Shown: piece by piece, positions 44,642 through 53,088 of the stretch
Position numbering within the stretch: the first letter of the stretch is position 1
Layout of the letters: every line of letters starts with the position of its first letter
Assembly (NCBI RefSeq): GCF_000265425.1
Contig: NC_018014.1
Coordinates: 4,960,001-5,024,000, forward strand
DNA: 64,000 nt
Direction of reading: 5' to 3'
Source of the DNA: Terriglobus roseus DSM 18391
GTDB taxonomy: Bacteria > Acidobacteriota > Terriglobia > Terriglobales > Acidobacteriaceae
Notes under the pieces: generated by a model
Told to the model about the DNA's origin: nothing
The model's database searches: none
The model's input: only the letters and a program-made list of their open reading frames with translations
Translations under genes and position numbers: made by a program

Positions 44642-44943
44642 ACGCTGATTATAGGGTGGCCCCGCACCCCGGTCACGCAGCCGGCGCCGCTGGATCGCGT
44701 CTGCGCCTCGCAGGAACTCGATAAAGGGTAGAAGATCTGCGTTGCGTCGGAGCATCTTCTACCCCGCTGGTATCGTCTCAAATGCTTTGCGGTGAGCCAG
44801 TACGACGGCGCAAATAGCAAATGCTTTTTTTGCGCCACACGGCGTCGCCGCGTAAGATGAAACGGAGTTGTCGCGTCCCATCCCTTGGGCGTACCGTATC
44901 GCGGCAACAGAAACCTATCTCCTTAGAGACCTGAAAAGACCCT
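44642..44943. promoter_or_regulatory. Divergent regulatory region between purS and ppa, with two hairpins
   Basis: No gene is seen in this gap. It contains an 11-bp perfect inverted repeat GGGTAGAAGAT / ATCTTCTACCC (44726-44736, 44754-44764) and a second one, GGCGCAAA / TTTGCGCC (44807-44814, 44829-44836), with a T7 run inside. A direct repeat CAAATGCTTT(TTTT)GCG occurs at 44779 and 44819. These may be operators or leader structures for one or both genes. Confidence 0.45.
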
Positions 44944-45474
44944 ATGCCGAATTATTTAGAGTTGCCGGTAGGCGCTAAGTCGCCTGAAGTCGTGAACGCG
45001 GTGATTGAGATCCCGTACCAGGGCCGCATGAAGTTCGAATACGACAAGCAGCTGGAAGTCTTCAAGCTGGACCGCAACCTGTACAGCCCTGTGCACTATC
45101 CCGGCGACTACGGCTTCCTGCCCAGCACCCTGGGCGATGACGGCGATCCGCTGGACGTGCTCGTCCTGGTCGACGAGCCGAGCTTCCCCGGCTGCCTGCA
45201 GGAGGTCCGCCCCATCGGCCTGATGGAGATGATCGACGGCGGCGAAGGCGATGAGAAGATCCTGGCCGTTGGCTGCGCCAACCCGCGCTTCTTCGACATC
45301 ACCGACTACAAGCAGATCCACCCGCACAAGCTGAAGGAGATCGTTCACTTCTTCTCGACCTACAAGGACCTCGAAGGCAAGACCGTCGAGATCCGTGGCT
45401 GGCGCGATGTGGATTACGCGCACGAGGTCATTCAGAAGTCGATCGCTGCTTATAAGGCTAAGAAGGCTAAGTAA
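44944..45474 (+). CDS. ppa: Inorganic pyrophosphatase (family I)
   Basis: A 176-residue soluble pyrophosphatase that splits PPi to phosphate and drives biosynthesis. The metal-binding signature is DDGDPLDVLVL (about residues 60-70), preceded by HYPGDYGFLP and followed by later acidic residues in GDEKILAVG. Length and motifs match the bacterial family I enzyme. It is monocistronic, with a terminator directly after the stop, and is divergent from purS. Confidence 0.96.
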   Translation: MPNYLELPVGAKSPEVVNAVIEIPYQGRMKFEYDKQLEVFKLDRNLYSPVHYPGDYGFLPSTLGDDGDPLDVLVLVDEPSFPGCLQEVRPIGLMEMIDGGEGDEKILAVGCANPRFFDITDYKQIHPHKLKEIVHFFSTYKDLEGKTVEIRGWRDVDYAHEVIQKSIAAYKAKKAK

Positions 45475-45489
45475 CGTCACGAAAACACT

Positions 45490-45527
45490 GCGGCACGCAT
45501 GCCCTGATCGGGGTGCGTGCCGCTTTT
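45490..45527 (+). terminator. Terminator after ppa
   Basis: GCGGCACGCA (45490-45499) pairs with TGCGTGCCGC (45514-45523), followed by TTTT; the loop is 14 bases. Confidence 0.85.
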
Positions 45528-45647
45528 CCGTTTGTGGCCGTTTTGTTGGGCGACCCGCACGGATCGCGTTGGGGTCAGCTTCACCCGATCGCAGGCCTGG
45601 CACTCGATGGCAACAGGGCTGACGACGATCCGACTTACGATAGAGAG

Positions 45648-47075
45648 ATGAAGCCTCGCTCGCCTCTCTATGTCACGTCGCTGGTCGCCGCGGCGTTCTT
45701 CATGGAGAACCTGGACGGCACCATCATTGCCACGGCCATTCCACAGATGGCCCGCAGCTTTCACGTTGGCGCCGTCAGCCTCAACATCGGTATGACGGCC
45801 TACCTGCTGACGCTGGCTGTTTTGATCCCCATCAGCGGCTGGGTGACCGACCACTACGGCTCGCGATCGGTCTTCGCCACGGCGATCTGCATCTTCACGC
45901 TGGCCTCGCTCTTCTGCGCAGGCGCGCACACCCTGACACAGTTCACGTTGATGCGGATTCTGCAGGGAGTCGGCGGCGCCATGATGGTGCCCGTCGGCCG
46001 TCTCATCGTTCTGCGCAACACGCCAAAGGACCAACTGACCCAGGCGATCGCCTACATCAGCTGGCCGGGCCTCACGGCCCTGGTGCTGGGCCCGCCACTG
46101 GGTGGCTTCATCACCACCTACGCCAGCTGGCATTGGATCTTCCTGCTGAACGTTCCGCTCGGCATCACGGCGCTGGTGCTCACCATGCTGTGGATCGAGA
46201 ACACCCGGACCGAGGTGCGTCACGGCTTTGACTGGGGAACGTTCGTACTCGCCGGCTTCGCCTCGGCAGGTTCCGTCTACGCCATGGAGATGCTTGGCGG
46301 TGGCGAGGGCAGGTCGACTGGGCCCGCCGTGCTCCTGGGCGTGAGCCTGTTGAGCGGCGTCCTCGCCATCGTGAACGCCCGCCGCAGGCCGGCGACCTCG
46401 CTCATCGACTTCGAATCGATGCGTCGCAAGTCCTATTCGCTCTCGATCTACGGCGCCAGCGCCTTCCGCGTCTCCGTCTCAACGCTGCCCTTCCTGCTGC
46501 CTCTGATGTTCCAGATCGCCTTCGGCCTCAGCGCCTTCCGCAGCGGCCTTTACCTGCTCGCGCTCTTCGGCGGCGATCTGAGCATGAAGGCGATTGTGAT
46601 CCCGCTGTTGCGCCGATTTGGCTTCCGCCGGATCCTGATCGTCAACGGCTTCATCACCGCCGGCACCATGGTCGCGTGCGCCATGCTGGCGCCCGGCACG
46701 CCCGTCGCACTCCTCTTGCTCGTCCTGTTTGTGCATGGTGCCGCGCGGTCCATGGAGTTCACCTGCCTGACCACGCTTGCCTACACGGAGATCCCCTCCG
46801 AGCGCATGAGCCGCGCCAACGGCTTCCTGAGCGCCATCATGCAGCTCAGCGTCGGCATGGGCGTCGCCGTCGGAGCCATTACCCTGCGCCTCGTCGCGCA
46901 GACCGCCGGTCACTCCGCCGCACTGCCGCAACTGCGCGACTTCCGCTGGGCGATCATCGTTATGGCCGTCCTTGCACTCGGCCCAGTCTTCGACAGTCTT
47001 GGTCTTTCACACGATGCCGGCTCCGGCACCAGCGGGCATCGTCCGGTCCCCGAAGCGGAAAGTGCCCTTGTCTGA
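45648..47075 (+). CDS. MFS transporter, DHA2-like drug efflux family
   Basis: A 475-residue major facilitator with about 14 hydrophobic segments. Helix 1 reads AAFFMENLDGTIIATAIPQMA, followed by ISGWVTDHYGSRSVFATAI and RILQGVGGAMMVPVGRL, the usual drug-antiporter signatures with a motif-C-like LGPPLGGFITTYASWHWIF. It resembles HsrA/EmrB-type pumps. The ribosome site before ATG 45648 is weak (AGAGAG). It ends 28 bases before the fucosidase start on the same strand, so the two may be cotranscribed, though they share no obvious function. Confidence 0.88.
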   Translation: MKPRSPLYVTSLVAAAFFMENLDGTIIATAIPQMARSFHVGAVSLNIGMTAYLLTLAVLIPISGWVTDHYGSRSVFATAICIFTLASLFCAGAHTLTQFTLMRILQGVGGAMMVPVGRLIVLRNTPKDQLTQAIAYISWPGLTALVLGPPLGGFITTYASWHWIFLLNVPLGITALVLTMLWIENTRTEVRHGFDWGTFVLAGFASAGSVYAMEMLGGGEGRSTGPAVLLGVSLLSGVLAIVNARRRPATSLIDFESMRRKSYSLSIYGASAFRVSVSTLPFLLPLMFQIAFGLSAFRSGLYLLALFGGDLSMKAIVIPLLRRFGFRRILIVNGFITAGTMVACAMLAPGTPVALLLLVLFVHGAARSMEFTCLTTLAYTEIPSERMSRANGFLSAIMQLSVGMGVAVGAITLRLVAQTAGHSAALPQLRDFRWAIIVMAVLALGPVFDSLGLSHDAGSGTSGHRPVPEAESALV

Positions 47076-47103
47076 CAACGTTGTGCCTGCTTTCGGGCGT
47101 ACG

Positions 47104-48741
47104 ATGTTTTCCATGTTCCCACCGCTCTCTCGACGTAGCTTTCTGAAGACATCCGCCGCCGCTGCCGCCCTCTCGCGGACGGCGCTTGCGCAGCAGCAGA
47201 CCATTGCACCGGGCCCGTTCAAGCCCACATGGGATTCGCTGAAGCAGTACAAGACACCGGAGTGGTTTCGCGATGCCAAGTTCGGCATCTGGGCACACTG
47301 GTCGGCGCAGTGCGTCCCGGAACAGGGTGACTGGTACGCGCGCCGCATGTACATGCAGGGCGACCGCATCCACGACTGGCACGCCGAGCACTACGGTCAC
47401 CAGACAAAGTTCGGCTTCATGGAGATCGACAACCTGTGGAAGGCTGAGCGCTGGAACCCCGAGGAGCTGATGGGGCTCTACCAGGCAGCGGGCGCCAAGT
47501 ACTTCTTCGCACTGGCGAACCATCACGATAACTTCGACAACTACGCCAGCACCTACCATCCCTGGAACTCCACGCGGATCGGTCCCATGCGCGACATCAT
47601 CGGCACATGGGCGAAAGTAGCTCGGGCGCACGGCATGAAGTTTGGCGTCTCCAATCACAGCTCCCACGCCTGGCACTGGTTCCAGACGGCCTATGGCTAT
47701 GACGCAACGGGACCGATGGCGAACCATCGCTACGACGCGTACACGCTGACGAAGGCTGACGGCAAAGGCAAGTGGTGGGATGGGTTGGATCCGCAGGACC
47801 TGTATACGGGCCGCAACCTGGTCATTCCCGATGGGCTGAACACCGTCGCCGCGCAGGACGAGTGGCACAAGGCGCACGACGGCAAGTGGCACGAGGAAGA
47901 TCCACCAGAGAACCCGCGCTTCGCAGAGCTTTGGTATCTGCGCTGCAAAGAACTCTTCGATAAGTACGATCCGGATCTCGTCTACTTTGACGACACGGAA
48001 CTGCCGCTGGGCGATAAGGGCCTGGGCGTCACGGCGCACCTGTACAACAGCAGCATCGCAAAGCATGGCTCGCAGCAGTCAGTAGTCTTCGCGAAAAAGC
48101 CGACACCGGAACACACCGGCGCCTTCACACTCGACATCGAGCGCAGCCGCTCGACCGAGATCCTGGCCGAGCCGTGGCAGACCGACACCTGCATCGGTGA
48201 CTGGCACTACCGGCGGTCAATCTTTGAAGAGCACAAGTACAAATCGGCCGAGACAGTCATCTCTCTTTTGATCGACGTAATCAGTAAGAATGGCAACCTG
48301 CTGCTGAGTGTGCCGGTGCGCGGCGATGGTTCGCTCGACGAAGATGAGCACGCCTTCCTGGCGCAGCTTGCATCGTGGGTACCGAAGCACGGCGAAGCCA
48401 TCTACGGCACGCGTCCCTACAGCGTGTATGGCGAGGGACCGCCGGAGCCAATCGAACAGAACTTCAGCGAGAAGACGCGCCCGCACACCGCGGAAGACAT
48501 CCGCTTCACGACGCGCGGCAACACGTTGTATGCGTTCGTGCTGGCATGGCCGAAGGATGGTGTCGTACGCGTGAAGACACTGCGTAAGGGCGGCGAACAT
48601 GCTCCGCGCTCAATCCATCGCGTAGAACTGATCGGCGCCTCCGGTACGCTGCGCCACAAGCAGACAGCTACGGCGCTGGAGGTGACGATGCCTTCGTCGC
48701 CACCAAACCCCTACGCGTACGTGCTTCGCATCCAGACATAG
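47104..48741 (+). CDS. Tat-exported alpha-L-fucosidase (GH29)
   Basis: A 545-residue glycoside hydrolase family 29 enzyme that removes alpha-L-fucose from xyloglucan, pectin or glycans. The twin-arginine signal is LSRRSFLKTSAAAAALSRTAL. The catalytic domain begins WFRDAKFGIWAHWSAQCVP and contains YFFALANHHDNFD, MKFGVSNHSSHAWHW and YDPDLVYFDDTEL, where the Asp after YF is the expected nucleophile. NGNLLLSVPVRGDGSLDEDE is the family's late motif, and a C-terminal beta domain follows. ATG 47104 is used; ATG 47113 is equally close to the signal peptide. It fits the plant-polysaccharide theme of the region. Confidence 0.9.
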   Translation: MFSMFPPLSRRSFLKTSAAAAALSRTALAQQQTIAPGPFKPTWDSLKQYKTPEWFRDAKFGIWAHWSAQCVPEQGDWYARRMYMQGDRIHDWHAEHYGHQTKFGFMEIDNLWKAERWNPEELMGLYQAAGAKYFFALANHHDNFDNYASTYHPWNSTRIGPMRDIIGTWAKVARAHGMKFGVSNHSSHAWHWFQTAYGYDATGPMANHRYDAYTLTKADGKGKWWDGLDPQDLYTGRNLVIPDGLNTVAAQDEWHKAHDGKWHEEDPPENPRFAELWYLRCKELFDKYDPDLVYFDDTELPLGDKGLGVTAHLYNSSIAKHGSQQSVVFAKKPTPEHTGAFTLDIERSRSTEILAEPWQTDTCIGDWHYRRSIFEEHKYKSAETVISLLIDVISKNGNLLLSVPVRGDGSLDEDEHAFLAQLASWVPKHGEAIYGTRPYSVYGEGPPEPIEQNFSEKTRPHTAEDIRFTTRGNTLYAFVLAWPKDGVVRVKTLRKGGEHAPRSIHRVELIGASGTLRHKQTATALEVTMPSSPPNPYAYVLRIQT

Positions 48742-48762
48742 GAAACCGTCGGCTTTGTCCTT

Positions 48763-48806
48763 GGGGCTTGTCGTTCACAGCAACGTGAAGGACAAGCCCC
48801 TTCGTT
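48763..48806. terminator. Bidirectional terminator between fucosidase and DoxX genes
   Basis: GGGGCTTGTC (48763-48772) pairs with GACAAGCCCC (48791-48800), extended inside by TTCAC / GTGAA. It separates two convergent genes. Confidence 0.75.
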
Positions 48807-48808
48807 CG

Positions 48809-49198
48809 TTAAAGGGTTTCGGGCTTCGCCTGCAGCAGCGGATCGAAGCTGCGACGGTACTGCACGAAAACCAGCAGCCAAAGCACTAACGCGAGCAGGC
48901 CGGGCGCGATACCTTCCGGGTTCATCGTCACATGGAAGGTGAGGATGTTGATGATCTCCGCAGCGAGGATCGTCAGCGCCAGTGGAACGAAGTATCCACT
49001 CAGCAGCATCAAGCCCGCGATCAACTGCAACGCAAAGAACATGTAGGCGTAATGCGAGCCGGCGACCGCAGTAAAGAACTGGATCGCAAGCGGATTCGCC
49101 GGTGGCGGCTGCTTGATGAAGTTAAGGAATCCGTTGAGGCCGAAGACCGTGAACATCAGGCCCAGCAGGTAACGCGCGATCATGGCGGCAATCTTCAT
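48809..49198 (-). CDS. DoxX-family membrane protein
   Basis: A 129-residue protein with four membrane helices: AAMIARYLLGLMFTVFGLNGF, YAYMFFALQLIAGLMLLSG, FVPLALTILAAEIINILTFHV and GLLALVLWLLVFVQYRRSF. The GLNGFLNF turn and LxLTILAAEIINI are typical of DoxX proteins, which have no settled biochemical role but are often linked to redox or thiol stress. GAAGGA lies eight bases before the ATG. Regularly spaced TTCGA boxes upstream point to control by a dedicated repressor not encoded nearby. Confidence 0.85.
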   Translation of the reverse strand: MKIAAMIARYLLGLMFTVFGLNGFLNFIKQPPPANPLAIQFFTAVAGSHYAYMFFALQLIAGLMLLSGYFVPLALTILAAEIINILTFHVTMNPEGIAPGLLALVLWLLVFVQYRRSFDPLLQAKPETL

Positions 49199-49223
49199 GG
49201 GATCTATCCTTCGTGCAGGTTGT

Positions 49224-49271
49224 TTCGACGATCATAGAAAGATTCGATGTCGAACATTTCAGGGATTCGAC
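49224..49271 (-). promoter_or_regulatory. DoxX promoter with repeated TTCGA boxes
   Basis: A -10-like TATGAT (minus strand, 49231-49236) lies within a set of boxes: TTCGAC at 49224-49229, the palindrome TTCGATGTCGAA at 49243-49254, and TTCGAC at 49266-49271. Box spacing is about 19-23 bp, close to two helix turns. No good -35 is seen. Confidence 0.35.
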
Positions 49272-49310
49272 ATTGCTATCAACGGCGCGGATGCAAAAAG
49301 ATTGCACGCC

Positions 49311-50729
49311 TCAGCGGTCGCTATGTCCATTGAATTCGGTTGCGGGTACAAAGCGGCGTACCAGCCAGTACAGCGGCAGGCCGCAGGCCGCGATCGCCAA
49401 GGCGAAAAGCGATGCGGGCACCGGGCCGACATGCTCATCCCGCGCAGCCCACAGCGCAAAGAGCATCAGGCCGACCGGACCGCAGCCAAGTGCAACCGCG
49501 ACCCACGTTGGCCCAGGCACGCGGAAGGGACGCGGTAGATCCGGCTCGCGCCGGCGAAGGATGATAAGCGCCGCAAACTCGAGGATCAGCGACAGTCCCC
49601 ACAGAAGAACATCCACGGTGATCAGTCGCTCAAACGATAGCTTCAACGCGAGCGCCCAGCAGGTGGCGCAAGCAACCAGCGCAACCCACGGCACGTTGGC
49701 AGCATTCCGTTTTGAGAGCACGCGCGGCAGCAGGCCGTCGCATGCCATGGCATACGGCAGACGCGTGTAACTGAGCGTGAGCGCGTTGAAGGTGCCCATG
49801 CTATCCAGCGATCCCGCCAGCACCACGCAGACCGCAAGCGCCGACCCGCCCAGCAGGTGTGCGGCATCGGCCCACGCGCCCGTACTGAAGCGCTCCGGAG
49901 GAATGCCCGCCCACGCCACTGCGGCGACAGGAATCAGATACGTTGCCATCACCATACCGGCCGCATACAGCATCACGCGCGGGTAACTGCGCTGCGGATC
50001 TTCGACCTCACTCGCAATGGTGGTGGCGTTGTCCCATCCCATGTAGTTCCACATGGCGACGAGGATGGCCGCAGGCAGGTCCACACGCGACGGCGCTCCC
50101 ATGGCGGCATGAGGGCCGTGTGCACCCGTCCACACCGCAAAGCCGACCAGTGCGAGGAACGGACTCAGCGCGATGAGCCACAGCCACACCGACCCCACAC
50201 CGACCGCGACAGCACCGCGCAGGTTCCACAGCGCCGAGAGGATGACGACGGTAATCTCAAGCAGCAGGCCTCGGTGCCCGCTGGTAAGCGATGGCGCCAC
50301 GCGCGACAGATACGACACGAAGATCGTCGGGTAGATCGCCATGTCGAAGATCGAAGCCGACAGCGAAAGCCAAGCCTCCTGAAAACCCCAGAAGGGTCCC
50401 ATGGCGCGGCGCACCCAGGCGTAGAAACCACCTTCCTCCGGCACGCTGGCAGCAAGTTCCCCAATCATCAGCGCAGTGGGCAGACTCCACACAAACGGCA
50501 ACAGAAAGAGCAGGATCAGCGCGCGACCATAGCCGGCGAAGCCGATGATGTCCTCAAGCCCGTAGGGCCCGCCCGAGACCATAAAGTACGTCGCCGCCAG
50601 CAGAGGCAGCAGCCGCAGCTTGCGCGGTCCGGTAGCAGGGTGCGATGAGGTCAGTGTCTTCAACGTCCGTTGTGGTTTGTTTGACTGTATCGCGCGGACC
50701 CGCTGCGGCCAAACGGTTCGCGCATGCAT
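49311..50729 (-). CDS. APC-family amino acid/polyamine permease
   Basis: A 472-residue transporter with about 12 membrane segments. It has the APC first helix LAATYFMVSGGPYGLEDIIG and the consensus loop PEEGGFYAWVRRAMGPFWGFQEAW, followed by VAMWNYMGWDNATTIASEVEDP. It should import an amino acid or amine coupled to protons or by exchange; specificity is not readable. The N-terminal 35 residues are basic and may start further in. It is divergent from the GH19 gene, with only 72 bp between the two starts. Confidence 0.88.
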   Translation of the reverse strand: MHARTVWPQRVRAIQSNKPQRTLKTLTSSHPATGPRKLRLLPLLAATYFMVSGGPYGLEDIIGFAGYGRALILLFLLPFVWSLPTALMIGELAASVPEEGGFYAWVRRAMGPFWGFQEAWLSLSASIFDMAIYPTIFVSYLSRVAPSLTSGHRGLLLEITVVILSALWNLRGAVAVGVGSVWLWLIALSPFLALVGFAVWTGAHGPHAAMGAPSRVDLPAAILVAMWNYMGWDNATTIASEVEDPQRSYPRVMLYAAGMVMATYLIPVAAVAWAGIPPERFSTGAWADAAHLLGGSALAVCVVLAGSLDSMGTFNALTLSYTRLPYAMACDGLLPRVLSKRNAANVPWVALVACATCWALALKLSFERLITVDVLLWGLSLILEFAALIILRRREPDLPRPFRVPGPTWVAVALGCGPVGLMLFALWAARDEHVGPVPASLFALAIAACGLPLYWLVRRFVPATEFNGHSDR

Positions 50730-50801
50730 TTGCCTTGCAATCGAAACGTGCGTCGGATTCCGTATGGAACGGCTCCAGATGCTGTGCTAACGTGATCGGC
50801 G

Positions 50802-51644
50802 ATGTGCATCGAGTGCAGTGTCGGGCGTGGCGGAAAGAACAACCGCGATGACGTGCGCACCGTGCAGTTGCTGCTAAACCTGAACCATCCCCAGGTCGCC
50901 GGGCCCATCGTTGCAGACGGAGTTTGCGGTGGCGCAACGGCTGCGCTGATCGAAGCCTTTCAGCACGGCGTCATCGGCGACGCGGATCCGCAGGGCCTCA
51001 TTCCGCCGGACGGATCAACCATCGAAGCACTCCGCAGCGGCATGCCGCCCGGTCTGCTCGAAGAGAAGCTCGAGAGCATCTACATCCACGCGGCATCCGC
51101 ACGGGTAAGCCAGTTCTTCACCGCGATGCTCGCCTCCATGGCCGCTGCCGCGATCAACACACCACTACGCCAGTCGCACTTTCTCGCGCAGGTGGGACAT
51201 GAGAGTGGCGAGCTGCGCTACACGGAAGAGTTAGCAAGCGGCACTGCCTACGAGGGTCGCAAAGATCTCGGCAACACGCAGCCCGGCGACGGCGCGCGCT
51301 TCAAGGGCCGCGGCCTGATCCAACTGACCGGTCGCACGAACTACGCGGCCTTCGGAAAGGCTGTGGGACTCAACCTGATCGCCAATCCGAAGCAAGTGGC
51401 CACGGAGTCTCGTCTGTCAGTCGATGCCGCCACATGGTTCTGGACGACACACCATCTGAACGCGCTGGCCGACAAGGACGACACACTCGCACTCACGAAA
51501 AGAATCAACGGCGGCACCAACGGACTGGCGGATCGAGAAGCGAAGCTGAAGCGCGCAAAGTGGTTCCTGCTACCCGCGCACCCGGATCCAGCGGAGAATG
51601 GCCTCGTCCGGGCGATGCAAGCGGTCAGCGGTACCGACGGCTAA
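50802..51644 (+). CDS. GH19 chitinase/endolysin-like protein with N-terminal peptidoglycan-binding-like domain
   Basis: A 280-residue protein. Residues 1-85 resemble a peptidoglycan-binding domain (DDVRTVQLLLNLNHPQVAG, VADGVCGGATAALIEAFQ). The C-terminal GH19 lysozyme-like domain has the catalytic Glu in QVGHESGELRYTEEL and the family motif ARFKGRGLIQLTGRTNY, ending with ITKRINGGTNGL-type sequence (LTKRINGGTNGLADRE). This layout is common in phage endolysins and secreted effectors. No signal peptide is present and no holin, capsid or tail gene lies near, so it may be a domesticated phage gene or an exported cell-wall hydrolase needing a special route. Its stop overlaps the DUF2252 stop on the other strand. 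Confidence 0.85.
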   Translation: MCIECSVGRGGKNNRDDVRTVQLLLNLNHPQVAGPIVADGVCGGATAALIEAFQHGVIGDADPQGLIPPDGSTIEALRSGMPPGLLEEKLESIYIHAASARVSQFFTAMLASMAAAAINTPLRQSHFLAQVGHESGELRYTEELASGTAYEGRKDLGNTQPGDGARFKGRGLIQLTGRTNYAAFGKAVGLNLIANPKQVATESRLSVDAATWFWTTHHLNALADKDDTLALTKRINGGTNGLADREAKLKRAKWFLLPAHPDPAENGLVRAMQAVSGTDG

Positions 51645-52843
51645 GCCGCAGCGCCGCCGAGAGCATACAGGCGGCAGTGTTCCAGGTACGCCGCCTCATG
51701 CAATGCCGCCAGGTCCAGAATGCTGCTCCACAACCAACGGGGCGCGTCTAGGCCGCGTGTATGCCGCGACCGTAGTTCCTTCACCCACGCCGTACGCTGT
51801 GCGGGCTTCATCTGCCGGCCATGCGCGCGGCCAACGACGCCGGCCATCAACCTCGCGGTTCGAATGGCGTCTTCGCGCGTCAGCCGGTTAAGCTCAAACT
51901 TCATATCCTGCGGACGCAGTTCCCGCACGATCACGGGCTTACCCAGAAGCTGCGCGGCAATCATACGGTCGCCAAGGAATGGAGACAGCGCGCGAGCACC
52001 GGTGACGACGCGTTCCGCATGGTCTTCGTAGACCAGCGCGTGCAACGCACGAGGAGCTGCGGCCGCGGTCGCTTCCTTGATATCCAGCAGGTGGAACTGG
52101 CGGTGCTTTTTCTTGCCGACGCCGATCAGCGCGGCAAAGCGCAGCTTGCCCAGCGAACTGCAGCCCTTCATCCAGTACGCGGCGTCCAGCAGTGCGACCT
52201 GCTCTTCCGTTCTGCCGCGAATGCCCTCTACCAGCCTGTGCAGCTTCTCTTCTTGGAACAGATTCTCCAGCGCCGTGCGCTCCGGCTCTTCGAGCGCCCA
52301 GTACCGGCGGCCCAGCGGAATCGTCGGCGTGACATCTTCAATGCGTTCTTCCGCAAGGTGCTTCCACTGCCGTGTGCCTGCAAGCCGCATGACGCGGCGG
52401 ATGGGCTCGATTTCGTTGGGTGTGATGTTGGCAGAGTGACCGGTGAGCCGTGCGATGTAGCCCTCGATCATCTCTTCGATCATCAACGCTGTGGTCACGC
52501 CCGGCAGATCCGAACTGCGCGCGGCCATGGCGAGCGACAGCCCCAGGCGCAGCAGATCGTGCGCCGGATTGCCAATGACCGTCTGGTCGACGTCTCGGAT
52601 TTCAATGTCGATGTTGCCGTGCAGATCCGCGACGGGTCCCAGGTTGCCGGTATGACAATCGCCACAGATCCACACATCCGGACCGCTGGGCAGCGAGGCT
52701 TTGACCGCGTCACTTGCCAGCCATTCGTAGAAGCGTTTTGTGTTGCCGCGCACGTAGGCGTGGGCGGACTCTGCCATCTTGCTATGTCGCTGCTGGTCGA
52801 GGGTCGAACGTCGATCGGGGATGTTTGCTTTAGCGGTTTTCAA
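51641..52843 (-). CDS. DUF2252 family protein
   Basis: A 400-residue member of the DUF2252 family, which has a kinase-like look but no proven activity. Conserved strings are KMAESAHAYVRGNTKRFY near the N-terminus, VWICGDCHTGNLGPVAD, IEIRDVDQTVIGNPAHDLLRLG (with the DxDQ-type site) and a late AHGRQMKP. The start is TTG 52843, needed to include the conserved QQRHSKMAES segment. It is convergent with the GH19 gene (four-base stop overlap) and divergent from the CE15 gene. Function unknown. Confidence 0.88.
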   Translation of the reverse strand: MKTAKANIPDRRSTLDQQRHSKMAESAHAYVRGNTKRFYEWLASDAVKASLPSGPDVWICGDCHTGNLGPVADLHGNIDIEIRDVDQTVIGNPAHDLLRLGLSLAMAARSSDLPGVTTALMIEEMIEGYIARLTGHSANITPNEIEPIRRVMRLAGTRQWKHLAEERIEDVTPTIPLGRRYWALEEPERTALENLFQEEKLHRLVEGIRGRTEEQVALLDAAYWMKGCSSLGKLRFAALIGVGKKKHRQFHLLDIKEATAAAAPRALHALVYEDHAERVVTGARALSPFLGDRMIAAQLLGKPVIVRELRPQDMKFELNRLTREDAIRTARLMAGVVGRAHGRQMKPAQRTAWVKELRSRHTRGLDAPRWLWSSILDLAALHEAAYLEHCRLYALGGAAA

Positions 52844-53088
52844 TCTTCGTCGACTGTTTCATGCAACAGGTGTAAGTTCTGCCTGAGAACAGCCTTAGGC
52901 GTAAGACGCTTTCGCCATGCCGTAACTCGGCGCATTGCGTGTGGACAGCTTTGAAACCCGGCGATATAGTTCGGGTGCTGGAGTATTCCTGCGCCGGCCT
53001 GCATTGTCGCAAAGGTGTCGAGGCGACCGTCAGGCAACGCCCATCTCCGTGGCGCGACGCACGTCTTCCAGACCGGAGGAGATCCATC

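Noticed and set aside
50802..52843. A prophage remnant or defence island around GH19 and DUF2252
   Set aside because: No integrase, attachment repeats, phage structural gene or known defence domain is present, and flanking genes are ordinary.
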